A stretch of 64,000 bases of DNA from Cinnamomum chago (Eukaryota; Streptophyta; Magnoliopsida; Laurales; Lauraceae). The stretch spans positions 31,161,501 through 31,225,500 of the forward strand of contig CP142455.1 of the NCBI GenBank assembly GCA_038049695.1, in the 5' to 3' direction. This document shows positions 22,452 through 32,322 of the stretch, piece by piece (the stretch's first letter is position 1; the number at the start of each line of letters is the position of its first letter). A model generated the notes under the pieces. The model saw nothing but the letters and a program-made list of their open reading frames with translations. It did no database searches and was not told the DNA's origin. A program made the position numbers and the translations under genes.

Positions 22452-25400
22452 ATGGATCACCTCAACTCCTTCCCTTTTACTAAAACTTCATGTTGTTTCC
22501 TCCTCTCTCTTCTTGCCTTTTCACTGCAGCTGCTTATGCTCTTTGAAACCACGCTCTCCTTTTCATTCATTGGGAGTCACAACAGTTTCTCATCAAACTG
22601 CCTGCATCACGAGAAGTTTGCCTTGCTTCAACTCAAGCATGGCCTTTTTATAGATTGTGGCCCCTATAATTCTTCTTCAAAGCTCGATTCTTGGAATCCA
22701 ACCACCGATTGTTGCTCTTGGGAAGGCATCACGTGCAACGAGGCTACGGGGCATGTGATTGGACTTGATCTTTGTGAGCCTAGGGTTTCGATTGAAGCTT
22801 AAATAGACTCTAGCCTCTTCAGTCTTCGCAGCCTCCAAAAGCTCAACCTTACTTGGAACAATTTCTATCCTGACCCAATACCGTTTGGGCTGGGCCACCT
22901 CACCAATTTGACCCATTTGAACCTCTCATTATCACATTTTACTGGCCAAATCCCGTTGGAAATATCAAGATTGACCAAGCTTGTTTCCTTGGATCTCTCT
23001 GGCTATTTTTACAGACCATTAGGCAACCTAAAGCTCAAAAACCCAAACCTTACAACACTCGTTGGAAACTTATTCAGCCTCCAAGAACTCTTTCTTGACA
23101 ACGTAAACATCTCGGGGGAGCATGGTGGCAAGTGGGCCCAAACCATATCCATCACAATGCCCAATGTTCAAAGGTTGAGCTTACGATATTGTGGTCTTCA
23201 AGGACCCATTGATCCCTCTCTTTTCCAGATTCTTGATTTGTCGCAACTCTCATTGGATGGAAACAATCTCTCCTCCATTGTTGGGTTTGATTTATTAGAT
23301 GACACCTCTGCTTTGACATCTCTCACCCTTCGTGATTGTGGTTTGTATGGAGAATTTCCTCATAGTACTTTCTTGATGTCAAATCTACAAAAACTTGATG
23401 TTTCAGACAATCTACATCTCACCATTGATTTTTCAGAATTTCCTCAAAACAAAGCTTTGCAGGAATTGTACCAAGATGGCCAAGACATCCATGAGAAACT
23501 ATTGGATTCCTTCAGCAGTCTCAAATCCTTGAAGGTATTATCACTTCAGAATTGCAAATTTTCTGGTTTGTCACCTTCTTCAATTGCAAAGCTCACCCAA
23601 CTTGAGCACTTGGACCTTTCATCAAATAACTTCGGTGGTATGGTTCCTTCTTCATTCTCAAACCTCACCCAACTTGAGCACTTGGACCTTTCCTCAAATA
23701 ACTTCGGTGGTATGGTTCCTTCTTCATTCTCAAACCTCACCCAACTTGAGCACTTGGACCTTTCATCAAATAACTTCGGTGGTATGGTTCCTTCTTCAAT
23801 TTCAAACCTCACCCGACTTGAGTACTTAGGCCTTTCATCAAATAACTTCAGTGGTACGATTCTTTCTTCAATTGCAAACCTCACCCAACTTGAGTACTTG
23901 GACCTTTCATCAAATAACTTCGGTGGTATAGTTCCTTCTTCAATCTCAAACCTCACCCAACTTAAGCACTTGGACCTTTCATCAAATAACTTTTGTGGTA
24001 AGGTTCCTTGTTCAATTGCAAACCTCACCCAACTTGAGTATTTGGATCTTTCATCAAACAATTTCAGCGGTACAATTCCTTCATCCTATGGAGATGAGCT
24101 CAAACATCTCATTTCTCTTCATCTATTTAATAATTCACTTGAGGGATCTATCCCGTCATCTCTGTTTTCTCACCCAACAATATTGCAATACTTGGGTCTC
24201 TCTTACAACCAATTTAGTGGTTACCTTCCCGACTCTCATAATGAATCATCCTCAATGCTGGAGGAGATCTACTTGGAGAACAACAAATTGCAAGGGACAA
24301 TTCCTAGGCTGGTCTTTGAACTCACGAAGCTACGGTCTCTTTTTCTATCTAACAATAACTTTAGTGGCACTATAGCACTAGATATGTTCAAGAACTTCAA
24401 AAACTTTTTAGATCTCGATCTTTCAGACAATATCTTGTCGGTCATTAATAACAAGAGTAGTCTCCATCTAATCCCCTCATCTCAAATGTTTAGTTTGTAT
24501 CTACGTTCATGCAACATCTGTGAGTTTCCAAACATCCTTCAAAATCTCAATCAACTGTATGACTTGGATCTGTCAAAAAACAAAATACATGGTGAAATAC
24601 CCAAATGGATCTGAAAGATAGGAAATGGAAGTTTGCAGCTACTTAATCTTTCCAACAACTTCTTGGAGAGCTTTGAGCATCCATTGCCTGAGTTTTCATC
24701 AAGTAGTCTAGAAATTATTGACCTTCATTCCAATAGATTACAAGGGTCGCTTCCAATCCTACCGCATCAAGTTTACTTTCATGACTATTCAAATAACAGT
24801 TTCTCCTCCATCATTCCAGCCACTATAAACTTCACTTCCACTCGATTCTTTTTTCTTTCAGGCAATAATGTCAGTGGAGAAATTCCTTCATCAATTTGTA
24901 AAGCACGCTTCCTTGAAGTCCTTGATCTGTCTAGAAACAACTTTAGTAGAAAAATTCCTACTTATCTTGGTAAAATTGGCAATTCCCTCAAGATTTTGAA
25001 TTTGCAAAGAAATGCTTTTCAAGGCAATGTGCCTGACATGTTTAAAAAAGAGTGTGGTCTGAGGACACTCAATCTGGATAGCAATGAACTAGAAGGGCCA
25101 ATACCGAAGTCATTAGCCAACTGCAAAACATTGGAGGTTATAGACATGGGAAACAATCGTCTAAATGATACCTTCCCATTCTGGTTTGATAGTTTATCGG
25201 ATTTACGTATTTTGATCTTACGATCCAACAAATTTCATGGTCCTATTGCTCATTCCCATGCCAAAAATCTCTCATTCCAATTTCTGCAAATCTTTGACAT
25301 TTCTACCAATTCTTTTGTGGGTATTGTTCCGCCAAATTTTTTTTTGAATTGGAAAATGATGGAAGGAGGAGGTGGTTTAGACTCGAGTTCCAACAACCAA

Positions 25401-26081
25401 GTTGTCAAGTACCGATCTCGATATGGCTATTACTATCAAGATTCCGTGATGGTGACAATGAAAGGGCTTTATTTAGACGTGGTTAAGATCATCACTGCAT
25501 TGACCTCAGTGGATCTTTCAAACAATAGATTTGAGGGGGGAATTCCAAAATCAATATGCAACCTCAAGTTACTCCATGTGCTCAACTTCTCACAAAATGG
25601 CTTCGATGGCTCAATTCCAGCATCTTTGGAGAATTTATTACAGCTTGAGTCATTAGATCTTTCAAGGAATAAGTTATCAGGGAATATCCCTTGGCAATTG
25701 ATGAGGCTCACATTTCTTGCAGTCTTGAATCTCTCAGAAAATCTCCTCTCTGGAAGAATACCACAAAGCCAACAGTTCATCACATTTACCAATAGTTCTT
25801 TCCCTGAGAACATTGATTTATGTGGATTGCCACTATCAAGAAAATGTGAAGATATTGTGGCTACATCACCATCAACCTTTAGTGGTTTTGGCTTGGATGG
25901 AGTTGGAGAAATTGATTTGGAATTCATGTGGATGGGATTTGGAATTGGAGTTGTATTTGGGATCGGAGTGATCTTCTGGACTCTAGCACTATGGAGGAGA
26001 GGAAGTAGAAAATACATGCAACTCATTGATAGAATGTTTGTTCATAATTTCTCAATGATTGCATCATATGTACACCGGTAA
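22452..26081 (+). pseudogene. LRR receptor-like protein (Cf/Ve-type RLP), two premature stops
   Basis: One frame runs 1,209 codons from MDHLNSFPFTK to the TAA at 26079-26081, broken only by TAA at 22800 (codon 117) and TGA at 24612 (codon 721). The second stop replaces the second W of the usual PKWIWKIGNGSL. Order: signal peptide (about 1-35); LRR N-terminal cap with DCCSWEGITCNEATGHVIGL; many 24-residue LRRs, including seven in tandem; a break with VMVTMKGLYLDVVKIITALT; final LRRs; SSFPENIDLCGLPLSRKC; an acidic stretch; one membrane helix (FMWMGFGIGVVFGIGVIFWT); and a short basic tail. There is no kinase, as expected for RLPs, which sense pathogen or developmental signals at the plasma membrane through partner kinases. 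No introns are needed. Either a recent pseudogene or, less likely, sequencing errors. An upstream GTG-initiated extension is not supported. Confidence 0.9.
23587..24090 (+). repeat. Seven tandem 72-bp LRR units
   Basis: Each unit encodes a 24-residue LRR such as NLTQLEHLDLSSNNFGGMVP. Units 2 and 3 differ at a single base, and later units vary in Q/R, H/Y and G/S/C positions. The exact period and high identity point to recent unequal exchange within the gene. Confidence 0.9.
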
Positions 26082-26267
26082 GATAACGAAGGAGAATACT
26101 TGAAAGAAAGATGATGATGAACTTGCAGTGTACAAAAGGAATGGAGTCTATTCATGGATGGCTGTGTCTTTTACTATCAATATGAAATTGTGAAGCATGT
26201 GTAATCAATACTTTTGTAGTTTATTTTACACTTATAGAAAATATGCAAAGCTATTTGTATAAAACCC

Positions 26268-26273
26268 AATAAA
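26268..26273 (+). terminator. Probable polyadenylation signal of the LRR receptor gene
   Basis: AATAAA lies 187 bases after the stop codon. The same 3' flank (GCATGTGTAATCAAT...TTTTGTAGT) recurs after the remnant at 29.5 kb, so the 3' untranslated region was copied with the gene. Confidence 0.45.
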
Positions 26274-26289
26274 GGTAACTGGCAATTTT

Positions 26290-26742
26290 ATTCAAGTGCG
26301 TTTTTTTTTTTTTTCGTTTTTTGAGGCCGTATCTTTTCTTAAAAGATATGCGACTTTTTCCTCTTCTACGTTTTTTATTTTATGTTTCCTGACTCCTCAT
26401 CTGAAGCATCTTTATGCAAAATCAAGGAAAACTTAGCTCATTTTCGTGCTTGTCCTCGTGCAAAAGTGTATGCACCAAGCAGGTTACACACTATCAACGC
26501 ATTCTTAATTAGGAAAAATAAAGAGTTTGAAAATAATTGAGATCTTATCTCAATTGGGAACTTGATCAGATTAAAGATGAGACTAAAGCATGATGATGCG
26601 GATAAGAAAAGGGAAACTCTATTTAAGAGGAAATGTAAGGATTCCTAAAACTTCTCCAATTAAAAATTGAAACACGATTGAAATATCAAAATCCCTAAAA
26701 TATCTCTCAAAAAATTGAAATTGAAATTGATTTGAGATCCAA
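26290..26742. other. Gene-free stretch
   Basis: T-rich and A-rich low-complexity DNA. The end, GAAATTGAAATTGATTTGAG, leads into the target site of the element that follows. Confidence 0.5.
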
Positions 26743-26751
26743 TTTCTCGAA

Positions 26752-27462
26752 GAGTTTTTTGTATATTCCCTCCCTAAGGTTTCCATGATTTGTAAATAGG
26801 TCCTTGTGGTTTCAGTATTTGTAAATAGGCCCCTACTTTTTAATTTCAATACCTTTCATGTCCCCAAAATCAGGATTTATATTGAAAATGAGAACCCACC
26901 AAGAGATTTGTATTAAACTTTTATAAAAATGACATATTTGCCCTAGTATCCATTAAACAAAAATGAGCATATTATTATCTACCAAAATATCATTATTTAT
27001 CCCAATTGCCAACAGTCTCTCTCAATAACTCTTTAATGCATATCAAGCCTAGTCATATATTTTAAAACTTTCATCAATTTAACAGTGGGTCGTGCTTGGA
27101 TTGAATCAATTATAACCAATTATAAGCATAGGTATTGGTTATCGTTATGATCTATTTAGATTTAATAAAATAGAGCATGTATTGATAAAAAAAATGATTT
27201 ACATATGGTTATTCTCTCCCACTAAATGTAATTATTAATATTACAAGCTTTGAAAAAAATAGTTCCAAACTTTTGAATCTATGCACATGGGGATAAAGAA
27301 AAGGGCGAAAGTGTCATTTCACTCTAAAGACTTTTGGTGGTTGGAAGGGTAGGACACAAAAGGCATTAAAATGTAAAGACAGGGGCAAATTTATAAATAC
27401 TAAAACCATAGGGGCCTATTTACAAATCATCGAGATCTTAAGGGGGTATATGCAAAAAGCTC
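26752..27462. mobile_element. Non-autonomous Mutator-like element with 9-bp target duplication
   Basis: The terminal inverted repeats are about 80 bp. The left end reads GAGTTTTTTGTATATTCCCT and the right end, reverse-complemented, GAGCTTTTTGCATATACCCC. Both continue into GATTTGTAAATAGG and GGTTT.AGTATTT.TAAAT. The flanks are TTTCTCGAA (26743-26751) and TTTCTCAAA (27463-27471), a 9-bp target duplication with one change. Nine bases and long TIRs are the Mutator hallmark. It is 711 bp with no transposase frame. Confidence 0.8.
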
Positions 27463-27471
27463 TTTCTCAAA

Positions 27472-28308
27472 TTGAATTGAAATTAGAGTCCGATTTTGCA
27501 TTCCATTGTAAAATTGAACTCTAATTTCGAAATCGAATCCTGCCGCTATAGTATATAATAATTGAATTGAACGGAAAAATGAACAGCAATGCACTCTGAA
27601 TTTTAGGGAAAAATTCAAGTCATACATCATGTTAAAAAAAAGTCTATATATAGCTACATGTAGAGAATATCAGCAACACAAGTCATACTCTTTTGTTTTA
27701 GCGAAAATATAAGGAAATCTAATAATACATGACTTCTATAAACCGTCTTAACATTATTAACATGTAGATGAGCTTCTTTCTGATTGAAGTGCCCATATTG
27801 AAATGTGTTAGCCACTTGTAGTTTCAACCCTCGAGAAGATGAAGCACCTCTGATAAGCAAAGAAGCCACTTTGTCATGGCTCCGAACCCAATTAGTTGAT
27901 AAATCGGATCCGGGGTGTGAAAATTAGGGCTAATAAAAAAATTCGCCCTTATTTCCCGAAGATTGAAGTCCGTTGTGAGGATTGTGTGGTTGAACCTCAT
28001 TAATCAAATAACCTGCAGAACTTAACCTGTAATCGCATTCATTAATCTTGTATGGATATTAAAGCAAGTATGCATTTCGTCCCATTTATATATTTAAGTT
28101 TCGAAGACAAAAGACATATAAAGTTTATATATACATCATGACCAACCCAAAAACTGAGCTCCTGTAACAAAAGATATTCAAAGTAGAATAAGACAGGTCC
28201 AAAATATCCAAAAGATGAAATCTACAAGTCTATATAACAGGTGTCCCCATGTCTCGCTCACAGATGTCGGGAATGATGACGCTAACCTATGTCATCAGCA
28301 CATCACTC
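27472..28308. other. Gene-free stretch
   Basis: No recognisable gene. 27880-28300 has the look of retroelement 3' or untranslated sequence leading to the small minus-strand frame that follows, but no family could be named. Confidence 0.4.
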
Positions 28309-28387
28309 ACGTAACTCGTCATCCTCCCGCGACTGAGGATCCTCTGGGATCTGCTCGATGACTGGGTCAACGTAGATGGTCCCGTCT
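28289..28387 (-). pseudogene. C-terminal tail of an unrecognised ORF
   Basis: The minus strand encodes DGTIYVDPVIEQIPEDPQSR followed by EDDELRE and a stop, an acidic tail directly after a splice-acceptor-like TGTGTGCAG. It is probably the last exon or the end of a retroelement protein. No domain is visible. Confidence 0.35.
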
Positions 28388-28674
28388 GCACACAAAGGAA
28401 TATAGGATCAATAATATGTCGGCAAGAAGATAAGCAAAATATAATATTCATAATATGTTTCAAAAGAGAATATAGACAATTATATGATTATAAGATAACA
28501 AGGCCAGAAACTAGGCATATAAGCAAGAGTAAATATAAGAATCAATTAGCAATATAAGTCCTAGCAAGTTCTAACAAGAATAACCATCCATGTGATATGC
28601 AATGCGCAAGTAATATGCAATGCGCAAGTAATAGGAGGCTCCAAGGATGTCCTAGCCATCTCCCGGGGGTATCA

Positions 28675-29000
28675 AGCCGTGTTTGGACGTATGGTGAATT
28701 GAAGTAATGTGAGGTGAAGAATCAAATCAAGAGAGGATAAAATATAAGGAGTTATGATTGTATTTTGTTTTTAGTTGTTTGGTATGAAATATTTTTTGAT
28801 TTTTTGTATATAAATGTGAAGCTTTTTTGTCTTTTAGTGGAGAAAGGAAGTTGCTTTTTTTACTTTTTTTGAAAAAGATAGAGATAATTTTGAAATTATA
28901 TATGTACTTTTAATATGACCCCTTGTCTTTTCTTGTTTGGATAATAGAGGATTTACCTCACCTCACCTCACCTCACTTCACCACACATCCAAACATGCCC
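28675..29000. mobile_element. MITE-like inverted-repeat element
   Basis: The left end GCCGTGTTTGGACGTATGGT GAA-type text mirrors the right end, which reverse-complemented reads GGGCATGTTTGGATGTGTGG followed by TGAAGTGAGGTGAGG. The interior is AT-rich without frames. The target duplication could not be determined, so the superfamily is open. Confidence 0.6.
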
Positions 29001-29461
29001 AAAAGTCCTGCTCTAGTGGAATCCAAAGCTACATACTAGGGATAACAACGTCATCCTAGTCGACCGCCATTATCCTGCGCTGTGGATGACGTCCTAGGCG
29101 ACTGCGCACCCTAGTATCCGAGAAACCGGCCCACTCAATTGTCATCAAATTGCAGTTGGCCATGAATGCAAGATGATAATGATGATGAAAATGTGGCGTG
29201 ACACAAGATCCAAGACAAGCACGAATGGCTAGAGTCCAAGTACAAGGCAATAAGTTGAGGGCTACTCTAAGTCAAGCCAAGATACAAGACAAGTTTCCAC
29301 GAGTAGTCTTCATAACAAGTCTATCAACATGTGTTGATCAAGTACGAGCTGGCAATGTACCTAGGGATACCCTCTAGGTCCAGTCCAACCTAGTTCTAAC
29401 AAGTTGTGCTACAAGTTGTACGGAGGTTCAAGAGTAGAGTGTACAAGGTAACCCAAGCTAC

Positions 29462-29715
29462 GGATACAGGTTTATGTGGACAGCCATTATCAACAAAATG
29501 TGGAAACACTCAGGCAACACCACCATAGGCCTTCAATAGTTTTGGCTTGGACGGAGAAAAAGAAATTGATTGGAGATTCATTTGGATTTGAATTTGGATC
29601 AGTCGTTTGGACTTTAGCACTTTGGAGGAAGGGAAGTAGAAAATATATGCAACTCCTTGATAGAATGTGTGTTCATAGTTTTTCTAGTGATTGCATCAAT
29701 TGTACATTAACATAA
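29462..29715 (+). pseudogene. C-terminal remnant of a second LRR receptor-like protein
   Basis: Pieces of the RLP carboxyl end lie in broken frame: TGLCGQPLSTKCGNTQATPP, then a frame change, then VVWTLALWRKGSRKYMQLLD RMCVHSF-type tail. This is closely similar to the tail of the gene at 22.45-26.08 kb (LALWRRGSRKYMQLIDRM). The 3' flank is also similar. Everything upstream of the last cap is missing, so this is the relic of a local or dispersed duplicate. Confidence 0.8.
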
Positions 29716-30566
29716 ATAATAAAATTGTTAGTGAATGAGAAGGCATGAAAGAATTTTCACAATAACAAAAAGAAATGGAGTTCGACTCTTAGATGTTTCT
29801 GTAGTAAACTACCAACTAGAAATTGTGGCATGTGTAATCAATGTTTTTGTAGTAATGTAAAGTTGATTATATGAAAATTTAATGAAAAGCAACAAATAGT
29901 TTTATTTGGGGAATAAGAACAAGTACAAACTCTCAACCTAATTTCTTGATGTTTTTTCTATAGTGAAAGGTGGAATTAAAGACAAGATTTTTATCTTCTG
30001 GTTTGAGTGGGTTTGTTTTGTTTTGAGAAGGTTATTGTTTTAAAAGCAATAATAGATTATTATAATTACAATTATGTATTTGCGCGAAAAACCAACTAAT
30101 GCTGCGGATAATGAAATATAAGCTATCTATAAACTACAATTACATGGTTCCTCTGTTGTAGTATATACTATTTCAGATAATTTACTTACAGATAAGAGAT
30201 GAGATTACATGTGTAGTGCTCAGATAAAATAAATTCCCTCCTTTCATTGTACTCTTTACAGCTCATGCCAATAATCATCAACTGTGTCAACACTACCAGA
30301 GAGGGATCAGTTCTGTTTCAGCAGTAGTAGAGAGTGACTCATTATGCTATTAGCAATAGATAACTACTTTGACTGAACTTCGTCTAAGTGGGTCATTTGG
30401 GCTGTTGGGATGAGCTGTTGCTGTTGGGTCCATGGGTCCATGACTTTTATCACTCCCCCTCAAGCTAAAGGGTGGTGGTGGTCCCACCTTTAGCTTGTCT
30501 CGTATTCTACGAAAAACATCCTTTGAGAGGGCAAAGCTACCATACAGCGGTGCTACATCATACTAG
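29716..30566. other. Gene-free stretch
   Basis: About 29770-29890 matches the 3' flank of the intact RLP. The remainder ends in CACTCCCCCTCAAGCTAAAG text often seen around copia elements. No gene is present. Confidence 0.45.
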
Positions 30567-30898
30567 CATATGCAAGTGGGTGGAGCCCACCTTTAAGAAA
30601 TCCAATCCATTCATTGATTCTAACACCATCTGTGGGATATACATATAAAATATTTTTCAAATCAATAATATGCACACCATTAGATTAACTAAATCCTGAA
30701 CACATGATTCAACTTCATTAACTCTCTCTCTTTCCTTATGGAAATAGAAGTTGGGCATATATTTAAAATCAACAGGTCAATTTAACGGTAGGCCCCATGA
30801 AATACACTTTGAGGTTATATATGCAAAGATCAAAATGTGTGTAAAAGTCGATGGACGGATTGGATTTTTTAAAGGTGAGCCCCACCCACTTGCATATG
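30567..30898. mobile_element. Inverted-repeat element (MITE-like), 332 bp
   Basis: CATATGCAAGTGGGTGGAGC with CCACCTTTAA.AAATCCAATCC at the left is repeated inverted at the right (CATATGCAAGTGGGTGGGGC after reverse-complementing). The arms are about 48 bp with few differences. No flanking duplication could be settled, so the superfamily is unassigned. Confidence 0.7.
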
Positions 30899-31089
30899 CG
30901 GAATGGCTTTATAAATACTAGTTGAACCTGCCCGTGCTTGTCCAATGCAAATTCACCCTTGTGTGAAAGTACTTACTTAGAACATAAGAATTTGCAATTT
31001 TTCATAAAAAAAACTGGACAATTCTTACTTTCTAATTAAAATAATAATACCATAATTTATTAATTACAAAGCCCTATAAAAGCTCTGAT

Positions 31090-31890
31090 TAGGGGTGCAC
31101 ATTGGCAGTTCGGATCGGTTTAGAGGGGAAACCATCAACCAAACCGAACGCATCGATTTTATATTTTCTGAAACCAAACCGAACCACCCATGTGCTCAAA
31201 CCGAACCGAACCTTACCTTGTCCATCAAATGGAATGATGAGAAACTATAATGAATCCTAAAATATATTTCAAAAGTTGTTTCAACCAAGAAAGCATACAT
31301 CAAATGTTGGATGAACTCTTTCCATCTATCATTCAGTCATGTGATTGAATGGCTTAAGCCAGGTTCAGACAACTTTTCAGGCCAATAAGCTGAAGAAGTT
31401 CGAATTTTCTGGTAAAATACACCAACAAAATAGTAAGGCACGTACCTATTTCTCTACATAAAACTTGGACTAGACTACATTACTTTTTCCAGACCAATGC
31501 ATTAACACAAAAGGAACTAGTTTTTTTTTTTTTGCTAGCAACATGGGTTCAAGTGAAATGTAACCCCAATTTTGAACTAATTGATATGGGCCTCTTCATA
31601 GTTCACTTTCTCTTAGGTCAGATCAAACTCCTCGGCAGCGCTAAAAATCCAATAATGCACACTTCTTGTTGAACTTTCATCAAACATGTAACATACAAGT
31701 AAAATATTACTCAAGATAATACATACGGTCAGTTCGGTTTAAGCGATTAACCGTGGGTTCAAACCGATAACCTATCGATGTAAAGCGGTTTCAATAATTT
31801 TCAAACCGTTGACCGAACCGATCCACATAAAATCGATCTGAACCGTCCGGTTCGGTTTTGCGGTGATACTGGATTTTTTGTGCAGCCCTA
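31090..31890. mobile_element. hAT-like non-autonomous element with 8-bp target duplication
   Basis: The ends are TAGGGGTGCACA and, reverse-complemented, TAGGGCTGCACA, followed inward by CGGTTCGGTTT-type repeats on both sides. The flanks GCTCTGAT (31082-31089) and GCTTTGAT (31891-31898) form an 8-bp duplication with one change, as hAT elements make. It is 801 bp with no transposase frame. Confidence 0.75.
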
Positions 31891-31898
31891 GCTTTGAT

Positions 31899-32281
31899 GT
31901 GATGTAATGTGTTGTTCTGTTAAGTGCAATTTTGAAAACATGGGTAGAATACATGTTTTAAGCTTTTCATAACTGAGATTTTTTTATCGACAAGAAAAGT
32001 AAACTACAAAGGAAAACAATGCAAATCATTTTACAACACAAATGTAGGCACTTCCTTTCAAAAAAGAAAAATATAGGCGCTACCTCTTTGCTTTCTAACC
32101 TGAAAGTGCATCTGAACTTTTTTTTATTATTATTATCTGAAATGACTCAGGTATGTGCTTTTTTTATTTTGCTGAAAGGGTAATTGTATTTAAAAGCAAA
32201 GAACAGAACAAAGACTTTTAGAGAAAAGTCCCCAAAGAGATTACCAGAGGCAAAAGAACAAAAGGGAAAAGAGAAAGGAGC

Positions 32282-32322
<41 letters not shown>

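Noticed and set aside
23546..24061. Minus-strand 171-codon frame rich in FDERSKYSSWVRF repeats
   Set aside because: It is the antisense shadow of the seven 72-bp LRR units.
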